From contig NZ_JAAVXB010000010.1 of assembly GCF_012241385.1 (NCBI RefSeq), positions 1 to 64,000 of the forward strand: 64,000 nt of DNA, given 5' to 3'. The position numbers were made by a program, and so were the translations under genes. Shown here in pieces: positions 20,470-31,257 of the stretch. Position 1 is the first letter of the stretch; the number at the start of each line of letters is the position of its first letter. A model generated the notes under the pieces. That model was given only the letters and a program-made list of their open reading frames with translations, did not search any database and was not told the DNA's origin. The DNA is from Solimonas marina. GTDB lineage: Bacteria; Pseudomonadota; Gammaproteobacteria; Nevskiales; Nevskiaceae.

Positions 20470-21966
<1,497 letters not shown>

Positions 21967-22014
21967 TCATTGTAGCCGATGTCAGGCCGTCGCGGCGCCG
22001 GTATCCTCTCGCGC

Positions 22015-23433
22015 ATGTCCGTGACCCCGCCCGCCGGGCGCGCCGCCACCGGCGCCACCCGCACCGTCTACCAGGTTTCCGAACTCGCCCAGCTGCTGCG
22101 CAGCGTGGTCGAGGGTGCGCTGCCGCGCATCTGGGTGCAGGGCGAAATCTCCAATTTCTCGCGGCCGGCCTCCGGGCACTGGTATTTCACGCTCAAGGAC
22201 GCGCGCGCGCAGCTGCGCTGTGCGATGTTCAAGAACGCCAATCTCCACGTGCGGCCGCAGCCGCGCGACGGCGACGCGGTGCTGATCCGTGCGCAGCTCA
22301 GCTTCTACACGGCGCGCGGCGACCTGCAGCTGATTTGCGAACATATGGAGCCGGCCGGCGAAGGCGCGTTGCTGCGCGCGTTCGAAGAACTCAAGCGGCG
22401 CCTGGCCAGCGAAGGCCTGTTCGACGAACACCTCAAGCGTGAAATCCCGAAGCGCCCGCGTGCCATCGGCCTGATCACGTCGGGCAGCGGCGCCGCCCTG
22501 CACGACATGTGCACGACGCTGGCGCGCCGTTACCCGGTCGCGCCGGTCTATCTGTTTCCGGTGCCGGTGCAAGGCACCGACGCGCCGCCGGCCATCGTCC
22601 GCGCACTGCGGCGCCTGCCGCAGCTGGCGCCGGTCGACGTGATCCTGCTGGCACGCGGCGGCGGCTCGCTCGAAGACCTGTGGGCGTTCAACGACGAACA
22701 CGTGGCGCGCGCGATCCGCGCCTGCTCGGTGCCGGTGATCTGCGGCGTCGGCCATGAAGTCGACGTGACCATCGCCGACTTCGCCGCCGATCTGCGCGCA
22801 CCGACGCCGACCGCCGCTGCCGAGCGCGCAGCGCCGGACATCGCCGAATGGCAGCTGGCGCTGCGCCAGTCCGAGACCCGCATGGCGGTCGCCGTCGAGC
22901 GGCGCCTGCAGCTGGCCGCACAGCGCTGCGACGATCAGGCGCGCCGACTCGACGCCCAGCATCCGGGCCGGCGCCTGCACGAACGCCGCCAGCGCCTCGA
23001 CGAGCTGCAGCTAAGGCTGCGCCGCGCGCAGACCGCGGTGCTCGCGCGCCACGCCCAGCGTCTTGCACATCGCACGACGCAATTGCAGGCGGCCACGCCG
23101 CTGCGGCGTCTGACCACCGAGCAACACCGCCTGGAACGTCTGCAGGCGCGCGCCGGTGAAGCCTTGCGCCGCCGTCTCGGCGATGCCCGTGCGCGGCTGC
23201 TGCGCAGCGAAGCGCCGCTGAGCAGCCTCAACCCGCTGGCGGTGCTGGAACGCGGCTATGCCATCGCGCTCGACGCCGACGGCCGCGCCGTCACCGACGC
23301 CGCCAAACTGCAGCCCGGCGACGCCCTGTCGCTGCGCCTGTCGCGCGGCCGCGTGACAGCCCGTGTCGACCGCACAGAACCGGATGGGGCAGAAAGCGGT
23401 CCAAACGCCGATAATCCGCGCCCATCACGATAA
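22015..23433 (+). CDS. xseA: Exodeoxyribonuclease VII large subunit
   Basis: A 472-residue subunit of exonuclease VII, which degrades single-stranded DNA from both ends. The N-terminal OB-fold (YQVSELAQLLRSVVEGALP, VQGEISNFSRPASGHWYFTL) is followed by the catalytic domain (GLITSGSGAALHDM, ARGGGSLEDLWAFNDE, GVGHEVDVTIADFAAD) and a long arginine-rich coiled coil. The start at 22015 is preferred over an ATG 36 bases upstream. The small subunit xseB is not in the window. Confidence 0.95.
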   Translation: MSVTPPAGRAATGATRTVYQVSELAQLLRSVVEGALPRIWVQGEISNFSRPASGHWYFTLKDARAQLRCAMFKNANLHVRPQPRDGDAVLIRAQLSFYTARGDLQLICEHMEPAGEGALLRAFEELKRRLASEGLFDEHLKREIPKRPRAIGLITSGSGAALHDMCTTLARRYPVAPVYLFPVPVQGTDAPPAIVRALRRLPQLAPVDVILLARGGGSLEDLWAFNDEHVARAIRACSVPVICGVGHEVDVTIADFAADLRAPTPTAAAERAAPDIAEWQLALRQSETRMAVAVERRLQLAAQRCDDQARRLDAQHPGRRLHERRQRLDELQLRLRRAQTAVLARHAQRLAHRTTQLQAATPLRRLTTEQHRLERLQARAGEALRRRLGDARARLLRSEAPLSSLNPLAVLERGYAIALDADGRAVTDAAKLQPGDALSLRLSRGRVTARVDRTEPDGAESGPNADNPRPSR

Positions 23434-23473
23434 GTGCGGGCGCTGACGCGACCCGATATTCCGCGAGAAACCC

Positions 23474-24799
23474 ATGGCTTGGCTGCAATTGCGCGTGTCC
23501 ACGCGCCACCCCGAATTCGCCGACGAAATCCTGCTGGCGCATGGCGCGTCGGCGGTCAGCTACATCGACGCCGTCGACGATCCGGTGCTGGAGCCGGCAC
23601 CCGGCGAAACGCCGCTGTGGGCCAACACCGTGACCCTGGGTCTGTTCACCGAGGGCACCGATCTGGACCCGGTGCAGGCCGGTCTGCGCGAGCTGCTGCC
23701 GGACGGCACCGACGCACGCTTTGAAGTCGAACTGATCGAGGATCAGGACTGGGTGCGGGTCTGGCTCAAGGACTGCCCGCCGCTGCAGTTCGGCGACAAG
23801 CTGTGGGTGGTGCCGCATGAAAAGGTCGGCGAGGTCACGCAGGAAGACGCCGTGCTGCTGCGCCTCGATCCGGGCCTGGCGTTCGGCACCGGCACGCATC
23901 CGACCACCGCGTTGTGCCTGCAGTGGCTGGCCGAACGCGGCGCGCGCGGCGAACTGGCCGGCAAGACCGTGCTCGACTTCGGTTGCGGCTCCGGCGTGCT
24001 GGCGATCGCCGCGCTACTGCTCGGCGCCGAGCGCGCGATCGGTGTCGACATCGATCCGCAGGCGCTGCTGGCAACGCGCGACAACGCCGCCGCCAATGGC
24101 GTCGGCGATCGCATCGTCACCTTGCCGGCCGAACACTTCGTGCCGCTGCCGGCCGACATCATCGTCGCCAATATTCTGGCCAACCCGCTGATCGCGCTGG
24201 CACCGACGCTGGCCGGTTCGATCCGCCAGGGCGGCGATCTGGTCATGGCCGGACTACTCGATCGTCAGGCCGAAGATGTGCGCGACGCCTACGTCGACTG
24301 GTTCGACTTCGACGACGACGCCTCCAAGGATGGCTGGACGCGCCTGTCGGCACGCTGCCGGATGCCGGCGCTGGTCGGCCGCCACCGTGTCAACGCCAAG
24401 CTGCTGACGTCCGGCCAGCCGTGGCCGGAACAGTTTGCGACGCTGCGCCAGGCCGGCATCGACGCCGTCATCAATCTCTCGTCGCTCAACGCACCCAACC
24501 ATCTCGAAGACGAAGCGGCGCGCTGGCATGCGCTCGACGTCGATCACACGATGGTCGAGATTCCGTGGGAGACGCCGACGCGCGAACACGCCGAAGCCTT
24601 CTTCAATGCCATGCACGCGTACGAAGGCCGCCACGTGCTGGTGCACTGCGCGCTCGGCAAGCGTGCAGCAACACTGGTTTACCTGTACCGCGTGTTGCAC
24701 CGCGGCGAAGCACGCGATGTCGCGCTTGCGGATCTGCATGCCGTGTGGCAGCCCGAGCCGGCGTGGCAGGCGCTGATCGACGAATTGCTCGCTGAGTAA
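23474..24799 (+). CDS. prmA: Ribosomal protein L11 methyltransferase fused to a cysteine-phosphatase-like domain
   Basis: A 441-residue protein. Residues 1-297 are a complete PrmA, which trimethylates ribosomal protein L11 with SAM: N-terminal substrate domain, GTGTHPTT (138-145), SAM loop DFGCGSG (168-174) and NILANPL (233-239). PrmA proteins are usually about 295 residues. Here the frame continues without a stop into residues 305-441, which resemble phosphatase-like proteins of the DUF442/PTP type, with the P-loop-like HCALGKRA at 391-398. The spacing between Cys and Arg is four residues, so a canonical CX5R phosphatase loop is not formed. Located between xseA and fis. Confidence 0.9.
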   Translation: MAWLQLRVSTRHPEFADEILLAHGASAVSYIDAVDDPVLEPAPGETPLWANTVTLGLFTEGTDLDPVQAGLRELLPDGTDARFEVELIEDQDWVRVWLKDCPPLQFGDKLWVVPHEKVGEVTQEDAVLLRLDPGLAFGTGTHPTTALCLQWLAERGARGELAGKTVLDFGCGSGVLAIAALLLGAERAIGVDIDPQALLATRDNAAANGVGDRIVTLPAEHFVPLPADIIVANILANPLIALAPTLAGSIRQGGDLVMAGLLDRQAEDVRDAYVDWFDFDDDASKDGWTRLSARCRMPALVGRHRVNAKLLTSGQPWPEQFATLRQAGIDAVINLSSLNAPNHLEDEAARWHALDVDHTMVEIPWETPTREHAEAFFNAMHAYEGRHVLVHCALGKRAATLVYLYRVLHRGEARDVALADLHAVWQPEPAWQALIDELLAE

Positions 24800-24807
24800 T
24801 TTTTTAT

Positions 24808-24840
24808 CTCGTCAAGCGCTTTTTCCGGCGCTGTGACGAG
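24808..24840 (+). other. Long hairpin upstream of fis
   Basis: CTCGTCA-AGCGC pairs with GCGCT-(G)-TGACGAG (12 bp, one bulged G, 8-base T-rich loop) about 70 bases before the fis start. There is no T-run after the stem, so it is not a standard terminator. It may be a leader structure or mark the processed end of prmA mRNA. Confidence 0.45.
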
Positions 24841-24909
24841 AGTATGATTGCCGCCCCCTTTTCAGGTCTTGGCTCGCGGCAGGTCCGCGCGGCTGTGGAG
24901 TCTTCTGCT

Positions 24910-25176
24910 ATGTCATCGCTCCGGTCCTCGGACATCAAACCGCTTGGTCACTCGGTTTCCGACAGCCTGGACGACTTCTTCCGCACGTTGAATGGTCACG
25001 CGCCGAAGAATCTCTACGATCTGTTCCTCGATCAGGTCGAGCCGCCGCTGCTCAAGGCCACGCTGCGCTATTGCCATGGCAATCAGTCGCGCGCCGCGGA
25101 GATGCTGGGCCTGAATCGCGCGACGCTGCGCAAGAAACTCAAGCTGCACAAGATCAAGCCCGACGCGACCAACTGA
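24910..25176 (+). CDS. fis: DNA-binding protein Fis
   Basis: An 88-residue nucleoid protein that bends DNA and regulates rRNA, recombination and many promoters. The C-terminal helix-turn-helix ([20 protein letters not shown]) and the dimerisation helices ([19 protein letters not shown]) are diagnostic. The start at 24910 follows the GGAG at 24897-24900; the longer frame adds 22 unsupported residues. In enterobacteria fis follows dusB; no dusB is present here, and the gene lies between prmA and purH. Confidence 0.95.
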   Translation: MSSLRSSDIKPLGHSVSDSLDDFFRTLNGHAPKNLYDLFLDQVEPPLLKATLRYCHGNQSRAAEMLGLNRATLRKKLKLHKIKPDATN

Positions 25177-25216
25177 TCGCGTTGACGCACACCTTTCTCT
25201 GTCCAGGGATCAGGCG

Positions 25217-26794
25217 ATGACCGACTCCACTCGTGCGCCGGTACGCCGCGCGCTCCTGTCCGTTTCCGACAAGTCCGGCATCGTCGAGTTCGCGCGCGAA
25301 CTCGTGCAGCGCGGCGTCGAACTGCTGTCGACCGGCGGCACCTACAAGCTGCTGCGCGACTCCGGTCTGCCGGCCGTCGAAGTGTCGGCGCACACCGGCT
25401 TTCCGGAAATCATGGACGGCCGCGTCAAGACGCTGCACCCGAAGATTCACGGCGGCCTGCTCGGTCGTCGCGACGTCGATGGTGACGTGATGTCGCAGCA
25501 CAGCATCGACGCCATCGACCTGCTCTGCGTCAATCTCTATCCGTTCGAAGCGACCGTCGCCAAGCCCGACTGCACGCGCGAAGACGCCATCGAGAACATC
25601 GACATCGGCGGCCCGGCGATGCTGCGCGCAGCGGCGAAGAATCACGCCTGGGTCGCGGTGCTGACCGACCCGGCCGACTACGCAGCGGTACTCGAGGAAA
25701 TCGACGCCGGCGGCACGACGCTGAGCACGCGCTACCGTCTTGCGGTGAAGACTTACGCCCTGACCGCGCGCTACGACAGCGCCGTCAGTGCGTATCTCTC
25801 CAGCCTGCGCGACGACGGCAAGCGCGACAGCTTTGCGCCGGTCTTCGGTCTGCAGTTCGATAAGTTGCAGGACATGCGCTACGGCGAAAACCCGCACCAG
25901 CGCGCCGCGTTCTATCGCGAGCGCAACGCCGAACCGGGCACCATCGCCGCGGCGACGCAGCTGCAGGGCAAAGAGCTCAGCTACAACAACATCGCCGACG
26001 CCGACGCCGCGCTCGAATGTGTCAAAAGCTTCACGAAGCCGGCCTGCGTGATCGTCAAGCACGCCAATCCGTGCGGCGTCGCCGTCACCGAAAGCGGCAT
26101 CCAGGACGCTTATGAACGCGCATTCCGCACGGACCCGACGTCGGCGTTCGGCGGCATCATCGCCTTCAACCGCGAACTCGATGGCGACACCGCGAAGCTG
26201 ATCGTCGAGCGCCAGTTCGTCGAGGTCATCGTCGCACCGCGCATTTCCGAAGCGGCGAAGAAGGTGGTGGCGGCCAAGCAGAACGTACGTCTGCTCGAAT
26301 GTGGCGAGTTCCCGGCCTCGCGCGCCGCGGCCTTCGACTACAAGCGGGTCGCCGGCGGTCTGCTGGTGCAGGATGTCGACACCGCGGTGGTGACGCCGGA
26401 ACAGCTCAAGGTCGTCACCCAGCGCGCGCCGACCGAAGCCGAGATCCACGATCTGGTGTTCGCGTTCAAGGTCGCCAAGTTCGTCAAGTCCAATGCCATC
26501 GTCTACGCGCGCGAGCGCATGACCATCGGCGTCGGTGCCGGCCAGATGAGCCGCGTCTACTCGGCGAAGATCGCCGGCATCAAGGCCGCCGACGAAAAGC
26601 TCGAAGTACCGGGCTCGGTGATGGCGTCCGACGCCTTCTTCCCGTTCCGCGACGGCATCGACGCCGCCGCCGCCGCCGGCATCACCGCCGTCATCCAGCC
26701 GGGCGGCTCGATGCGCGACGCCGAAGTGATCGCCGCCGCCGACGAAGCGGGCATGGCGATGGTGTTCACCGGGATTCGCCACTTCCGGCACTGA
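25217..26794 (+). CDS. purH: Bifunctional AICAR formyltransferase / IMP cyclohydrolase
   Basis: A 525-residue enzyme catalysing the last two steps of IMP synthesis. The N-terminal cyclohydrolase ([47 protein letters not shown]) precedes the formyltransferase domain ([32 protein letters not shown]). The C-terminus FTGIRHFRH is the conserved PurH tail. It is 40 bases after fis and probably cotranscribed; its product IMP is the substrate of guaB in the same window. Confidence 0.98.
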   Translation: MTDSTRAPVRRALLSVSDKSGIVEFARELVQRGVELLSTGGTYKLLRDSGLPAVEVSAHTGFPEIMDGRVKTLHPKIHGGLLGRRDVDGDVMSQHSIDAIDLLCVNLYPFEATVAKPDCTREDAIENIDIGGPAMLRAAAKNHAWVAVLTDPADYAAVLEEIDAGGTTLSTRYRLAVKTYALTARYDSAVSAYLSSLRDDGKRDSFAPVFGLQFDKLQDMRYGENPHQRAAFYRERNAEPGTIAAATQLQGKELSYNNIADADAALECVKSFTKPACVIVKHANPCGVAVTESGIQDAYERAFRTDPTSAFGGIIAFNRELDGDTAKLIVERQFVEVIVAPRISEAAKKVVAAKQNVRLLECGEFPASRAAAFDYKRVAGGLLVQDVDTAVVTPEQLKVVTQRAPTEAEIHDLVFAFKVAKFVKSNAIVYARERMTIGVGAGQMSRVYSAKIAGIKAADEKLEVPGSVMASDAFFPFRDGIDAAAAAGITAVIQPGGSMRDAEVIAAADEAGMAMVFTGIRHFRH

Positions 26795-26802
26795 TCCGCC
26801 GC

Positions 26803-26863
26803 GGCGCGCCGGCCGTGTCCGCGCGCGCCGTAGCCGCCTGCCGTGCGCGGACGGCGCGCCGTT
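26803..26863 (+). terminator. Possible terminator after purH
   Basis: GGCGCGCC...GTCCGCGC pairs with GCGCGGAC-GGCGCGCC (26845-26860) to give a long imperfect GC stem, followed only by GTTTG. It may act as a terminator, though the T-run is weak. Confidence 0.4.
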
Positions 26864-26934
26864 TGCTGTGGTAAGTTGTCATCTTGCGTAAGCCGAATGT
26901 CGGCTACGCGTCATTCTTCGGACTTCCTACTTCT

Positions 26935-27219
26935 GTGAAGCGGCAGCCGTTCGTTCATTTCCTGTGTGCCCTGGCGCTGGTTGCGACGCAGCTGTTTGCG
27001 ACCGTGCACGCCACGCAGCATGAACTGACGGCGCCGAGCACGCCGCATTGCGGCCTGTGTGCGATCGCGCATGCGCCGCCGTTACCGTCGGCCGCCGTTG
27101 TCGCGGGCCCGGTCACGTTCGAATTCACCGACGACGTCGCGCATGCGATCGTCGCGCTCACCGACCGTCGGCCGTTCGCACGGCCGAACAGTCGCGCTCC
27201 ACCCTTCCACCGGGCCTGA
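26935..27219 (+). CDS. Small secreted or membrane-anchored protein with a CGLCxxxH motif
   Basis: About 94 residues. A hydrophobic N-terminal segment (FVHFLCALALVATQLFATVHA) is a signal peptide or membrane anchor, followed by CGLCAIAH around residue 40. The Cys-x-Leu-Cys plus histidine arrangement suggests a metal site. A matching motif occurs in the next gene, and both precede a ZnuD-like receptor, so a role in periplasmic zinc handling is inferred; no enzymatic family was recognised. The start is uncertain: the GTG at 26935 gives a proper signal peptide, while a TTG at 26884 would add 17 residues. Confidence 0.6.
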   Translation: MKRQPFVHFLCALALVATQLFATVHATQHELTAPSTPHCGLCAIAHAPPLPSAAVVAGPVTFEFTDDVAHAIVALTDRRPFARPNSRAPPFHRA

Positions 27220-27306
27220 CACCAGAGCCGCGACCGGTGCCTGATGGCGCCGCGCGGTATCGCCCGATGATGCGCGCCCTGTGGCGCCGCATACCCGTGT
27301 GGAGTT

Positions 27307-27675
27307 TTGTTCCTCGTGTGGTTTTCGTCTGATGCGAGCGGCGGCCTGATCGGCCTGCACGTTCGCACGCCCATCGCCCTGAACCTGCAGCGCTGGCGCC
27401 ACCGGCAGATCGCCTGGCTGCTGGCCGCGCTGTGCGTGCTCGGCAGCACGCTGACGATCGTCCACGACGCCTGGCACTGGCAGCCGCATGTCGGCGAGCA
27501 CGCCTGCGTGCTGTGCCTGCACCATGGTGGCCAGAACGAGATCGGCAGCACGCCCCCTCCGCTGACACTGCTCCGCGCGACCTACGAACTGCCCGGACCG
27601 CTGAGCCTGCACGACGTCGAACTTGCGGCGCGACGCCGCCCGCCAATCCGCGGGCCGCCACCGACATCCGCCTGA
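27307..27675 (+). CDS. Small membrane protein with a CVLCLHH motif
   Basis: About 122 residues. One transmembrane segment (QIAWLLAALCVLGSTLTIVH) is followed by a histidine-rich periplasmic stretch (HDAWHWQPHVGEHACVLCLH) and a proline/arginine-rich tail. It shares the C-x-L-C-(x)-H arrangement of the preceding small protein, though overall similarity is low. The start is not certain (TTG at 27307 or GTG at 27316). The gene sits 65 bases before the ZnuD-like receptor. Confidence 0.55.
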   Translation: MFLVWFSSDASGGLIGLHVRTPIALNLQRWRHRQIAWLLAALCVLGSTLTIVHDAWHWQPHVGEHACVLCLHHGGQNEIGSTPPPLTLLRATYELPGPLSLHDVELAARRRPPIRGPPPTSA

Positions 27676-27740
27676 ACACGCTTTCCCAAAATCGCCGCCC
27701 TACCGGAGCTGGCACCCTGATTCGTTTTGTGGAGTTATTC

Positions 27741-29777
27741 ATGTCTCTTCCCTTTCGCAAGCGCGCACTCGTCGCAGCCCTGCCCTGCTTTGCCCTGTCG
27801 TTGCTCGCCAGCCCCGCCCACGCCGACGACAGCACCACATCGAAAAGCGGCGACAGCGGCAATGGCTCTTCGATCGCCACCGTCACTGTCACCGGCTCGC
27901 CGCTGAGCCAGGACGCCAATGACCTGGCGACCGTTGTCGACAGCGTCGACGAAGAACAGATCCTGCGCGCCGGTGGCTCTAGCCTTGCCGACGCACTGAA
28001 GAACGTGCCGGGCGTCACCGGCACCGGCTTCGCCGCCGGCGCGAGCCGACCGGTGATCCGCGGTTTCGACGCCACGCGCGTGCTGGTGCTCGAAAACGGC
28101 ATCGACAGCTTCGACGTGTCCGACATTGGTCCCGATCACGGCGTGCCGATCGATCCGCTGACCGCGCAGCGCATCGAAGTCGTGCGCGGTGCAGGCACGC
28201 TGCGTTACGGCAGCCAGGCGCTGGGCGGCGTCGTCAACTCGATCAACAACCGCATCCCGACCTCGCTGCCGGACCTGTCGTTCTCCGGCGATGTCACCGG
28301 CAGCCTCGACAGCGTCGACAACGGTCGCGATGGCTCGGCACAGCTCGACGGCCGCGTCGGCGATCTCGCGCTGCACGCCGATGGCTTCGCCCGCCACACC
28401 GACGACTACGACACGCCGCACGGTACGCAGGACAACTCGTTCTTCCACGGCGACGGCTACTCCGGCGGCGGCTCGTACTTCTTCGGGCAGGACAAGGCCA
28501 GCCACATCGGCGGCACCGTCGTGCGCTACGACGCCAAGTACGGCATCCCCAGCGATACGACGTACATCGACATGACGCAGACCAAGGAGATGCTGAACGG
28601 CACGTTTGCCGTCAACAGCGGTCCGCTGCAGACGATCACCGTCGACGGCGGCTACGCCAACTACCATCACTCCGAGGACAATCCGGACGGCTCGGTCAAC
28701 TCGACGTTCCGCAACAAGGCCTGGGAAGGCCGCGCCGAGGCGCTGTTCGGGCAGATGGGCTTCCTGTCACGCTCGGCGCTCGGCATCCAGAGCGAAGGCC
28801 GTTCGTTCTCGGCGATCGGCGAGGACTCGAGCTACCTGTTCCCGACCAATACGCACACCAATGCGCTCTTCGCGTTCTCGGAAGCGCCATTGACCGATGC
28901 GCTGAAACTGCAGGCCGGCGCCCGCGTCGAAAGCGATCGCGTCGACGGCACGCCATCGACAGACCACGTGACGAACCGCAACTTCACGCCGGTTAGCGGC
29001 TCGCTGAGCCTACTCGCCGAGGCCAGCCAGACCGTTCATCTCGGATTGACCGTCTCGAGCACCGGCCGCGCGCCCGCGCAGACCGAACTCTACGCACGCG
29101 GCGGCCACGACGGCCCGGACACCTTCGAGACCGGTGATCCGTCACTCGATATTGAACGTTCGAACTCGCTGGAAGGCACGATCCGCGTGGATCTGCAGAA
29201 CGTCAAGCTGGTCGGCTCAGTGTGGGGCGCGAAGATCCACAACTACGTCTTCGGCGATCTGACCGGCCGTACCTGTGACGACGATGGCGTCTGCACCGAC
29301 AGCGACGACGGCGAGCTGCGCGAGCTGAACTACACACAGCTCGACGCGACGTTCCGTGGCGCCGAAGCGCAGGCCAACTTCGCCGTCTACGACGGCCCGG
29401 CAGGCAAGCTCGGCGCGAACCTGCTCGCCGACTACGTGCGTGCGACGCTGGATCATGGCGGCAACGTGCCGCGCATTCCGCCGTACCACGTCGGCGGTGG
29501 CGTCGACTGGTCGCTCGGAGGCGTAGATGCGGGTGTGTCCGTGAAGTATGCGGGCGCCCAGCACGACACGGGAGAGTACGAGACCAATACGAAGGGCTAC
29601 ACCGAGCTCGACGCACAAGTCGGCTGGAAGCCGTTCGCGACCGATCGTGGCGTCGAGATCGCCGTCATTGGCCACAACCTGACGGACTCGGTGCAGCGCG
29701 ACGCGGTCGCGTTGAACAAGGACTCCGTGCTGATGCCGGGCCGCGACGTGCGATTGCTGCTGCGTGCATCGTTCTGA
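27741..29777 (+). CDS. ZnuD-like TonB-dependent receptor (zinc uptake, inferred)
   Basis: A 678-residue outer-membrane receptor. Signal peptide to about residue 29 (ending SPAHADD), TonB box region SIATVTVTGSPL, and a plug with the ZnuD-type segments RGFDATRVLVLENGIDSFDV and IDPLTAQRIEVVRGAGTLRY, then a barrel ending in aromatic F. Loops rich in His and Asp (FARHTDDYDTPHG, FFHGDGYSGG, NYHHSEDNPDG) fit zinc ligands. GGAG lies six bases before the start. ZnuD proteins import zinc or heme-bound metal across the outer membrane; zinc is preferred here by the histidine loops and the CxxC neighbours. A Zur box was not found. Confidence 0.8.
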   Translation: MSLPFRKRALVAALPCFALSLLASPAHADDSTTSKSGDSGNGSSIATVTVTGSPLSQDANDLATVVDSVDEEQILRAGGSSLADALKNVPGVTGTGFAAGASRPVIRGFDATRVLVLENGIDSFDVSDIGPDHGVPIDPLTAQRIEVVRGAGTLRYGSQALGGVVNSINNRIPTSLPDLSFSGDVTGSLDSVDNGRDGSAQLDGRVGDLALHADGFARHTDDYDTPHGTQDNSFFHGDGYSGGGSYFFGQDKASHIGGTVVRYDAKYGIPSDTTYIDMTQTKEMLNGTFAVNSGPLQTITVDGGYANYHHSEDNPDGSVNSTFRNKAWEGRAEALFGQMGFLSRSALGIQSEGRSFSAIGEDSSYLFPTNTHTNALFAFSEAPLTDALKLQAGARVESDRVDGTPSTDHVTNRNFTPVSGSLSLLAEASQTVHLGLTVSSTGRAPAQTELYARGGHDGPDTFETGDPSLDIERSNSLEGTIRVDLQNVKLVGSVWGAKIHNYVFGDLTGRTCDDDGVCTDSDDGELRELNYTQLDATFRGAEAQANFAVYDGPAGKLGANLLADYVRATLDHGGNVPRIPPYHVGGGVDWSLGGVDAGVSVKYAGAQHDTGEYETNTKGYTELDAQVGWKPFATDRGVEIAVIGHNLTDSVQRDAVALNKDSVLMPGRDVRLLLRASF

Positions 29778-29788
29778 TCGAGGCGAAA

Positions 29789-29818
29789 CAGGGGCGGGCC
29801 ATCGGCGCGCCCCTTTTC
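29789..29818 (+). terminator. Terminator after the ZnuD-like receptor
   Basis: GGGGCG (29791-29796) pairs with CGCCCC (29808-29813), with inner pairing possible, followed by TTTT. Confidence 0.65.
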
Positions 29819-29921
29819 ACATGAGCATGCGACACGGTGTCTTGCGCGCCGCGCAAATGAGGGCAGGAGCATGCTCTCTCATGCGAACGGCCGCACTCGC
29901 AGACAGCGCGAGGCGGGACGC

Positions 29922-30440
29922 ATGAGCACGATCAAACCGCCCGGCAACCGGTCGCGCCGGCGCCGACCGCGCGTGCATCGACAGCTGACCATCATCGCCG
30001 TCATCGCCGGCGCGTTCGCGCTGGCCGCCACGGCGCTGCTGACCGAAAGCGCCCCGGCCGCGCATGGTCCGCAGATCCTGGTCTATGCCGAATCCGACGT
30101 GCTCGCCAGCAGCGCCTGGATTCAGTACCTGCGCGAACAGGGCTTTCGCGTTCAGGTGCGCTATGAACCCTACGTGCAGGCCATGCACGACTACCTGCAC
30201 GTGCCGGCCGCACTGCGCGGCGAGCAGACTGCACTGGTCGACGGCTACATCGTCGAAGGCAATGTGCCGGCCGACGACATCCGCCGCCTGATCGCCGAAC
30301 AACCACACGCGCGTGGCCTGGCCCTGCTCGGCACACCGGCGCGCGCACCCGGCATGAAGGACCTCGGCGGGACGCCAGGCGCCTACAAGACCGTGCTGTT
30401 CGACCGCCGCGGCTCGATCGGCGTGTTCGCCACGCACTGA
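29922..30440 (+). CDS. DUF411-like protein lacking the metal-binding cysteines
   Basis: A 172-residue protein with an arginine-rich N-terminus, one membrane or signal segment (LTIIAVIAGAFALAATALL) and a DUF411 fold: HVPAALRGEQTALVDGYIVE, PADDIRRLIAEQPHARGLAL, and the PGMKD region all align with DUF411 proteins. Family members carry a CGCC motif and a second SCHT cysteine that bind copper or similar metals. Here those positions read SDVLASS and GEQT. So the fold is kept but the metal site is lost. The start at 29922 is preferred; the longer frame adds 17 residues. It follows the receptor terminator. Confidence 0.75.
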   Translation: MSTIKPPGNRSRRRRPRVHRQLTIIAVIAGAFALAATALLTESAPAAHGPQILVYAESDVLASSAWIQYLREQGFRVQVRYEPYVQAMHDYLHVPAALRGEQTALVDGYIVEGNVPADDIRRLIAEQPHARGLALLGTPARAPGMKDLGGTPGAYKTVLFDRRGSIGVFATH

Positions 30441-30479
30441 ACCGGGCCCGTTACACTGCAGGCGACACGCATTGCACGC

Positions 30480-31223
30480 GTGTCGGGACTGGCCGTGAAT
30501 TCACTCACCCGCATTGCGATATCTCAGCTGCTCACCGGCGCCTGCCTGCTCGGAGCCGGCCTCGCATCGGCCGCCGATGATGCGCCAACCCTGCTCGCGC
30601 AAATTCGCAGCGGCGATCCCGCGTCACTGCGTGAAGCCGCGCAGGACATCGCCGCGCAAGGCGCAGCGCCAGAAGCCGTGCTCGATGCGCTGAGCGATGC
30701 ATTGCTGGCGCGCGCCAGCGCCGCAGGCGCCGCCGACATCCACGCCGTCCAACAGGGCTGCCGCGCGCTTGGACGCATCGGCAACAAACGCTACTACCGC
30801 GTACTGCGCCAGCTCGCCGATACGCGCGACGCGAACGCCGGGCTGCGCACCGCCTGCTCAGCGGCCGCCGACCGACTCGGCGGCGCGGCCGGACCGCAAT
30901 ACCAAGCGAGCCCCGTCGCGCACGCCGACACACCGCCGAGTCCGCCGGCGGACAACGGCCCGCGCTACCAGCCGATCAGCGCCATCTCGCCCGGCATGTC
31001 GATGCAGCAGGTCTACGCGATCGCCGGGCCACCGACCGCCACCGAGCACGTCCATCGCGCCGGCAGCTTCATGCCCTACCGTTTCCGCGACGACCACACC
31101 GGCGTCACCAACGCGCTCTATCGCGGCCAAGGTCGCGTGATCTTCAGCGACCCCGATCCGTACCACGCCGATGCACAGGTCATCGGCGTGCAGATCGACC
31201 CCGGCGAGAGCGGCAGCCCCTGA
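30480..31223 (+). CDS. Secreted protein with HEAT-like repeats and a BamE/SmpA-like domain
   Basis: A 247-residue protein: a signal peptide ending GLASAAD, an alpha-helical HEAT-like region (REAAQDIAAQGAAPEAVLDA, CRALGRIGNKRYYRVLRQLA) and a C-terminal domain with the SmpA/OmlA-type phrase ISPGMSMQQVYAIAGPPT. BamE-like domains mediate outer-membrane protein contacts, but there is no lipobox cysteine. The start is either GTG 30480 or GTG 30495; the second puts the signal peptide at once. Function not known. Confidence 0.6.
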   Translation: MSGLAVNSLTRIAISQLLTGACLLGAGLASAADDAPTLLAQIRSGDPASLREAAQDIAAQGAAPEAVLDALSDALLARASAAGAADIHAVQQGCRALGRIGNKRYYRVLRQLADTRDANAGLRTACSAAADRLGGAAGPQYQASPVAHADTPPSPPADNGPRYQPISAISPGMSMQQVYAIAGPPTATEHVHRAGSFMPYRFRDDHTGVTNALYRGQGRVIFSDPDPYHADAQVIGVQIDPGESGSP

Positions 31224-31257
31224 ACTCGCCATCAGCCTTCCACCGATCCAGGCCGAC

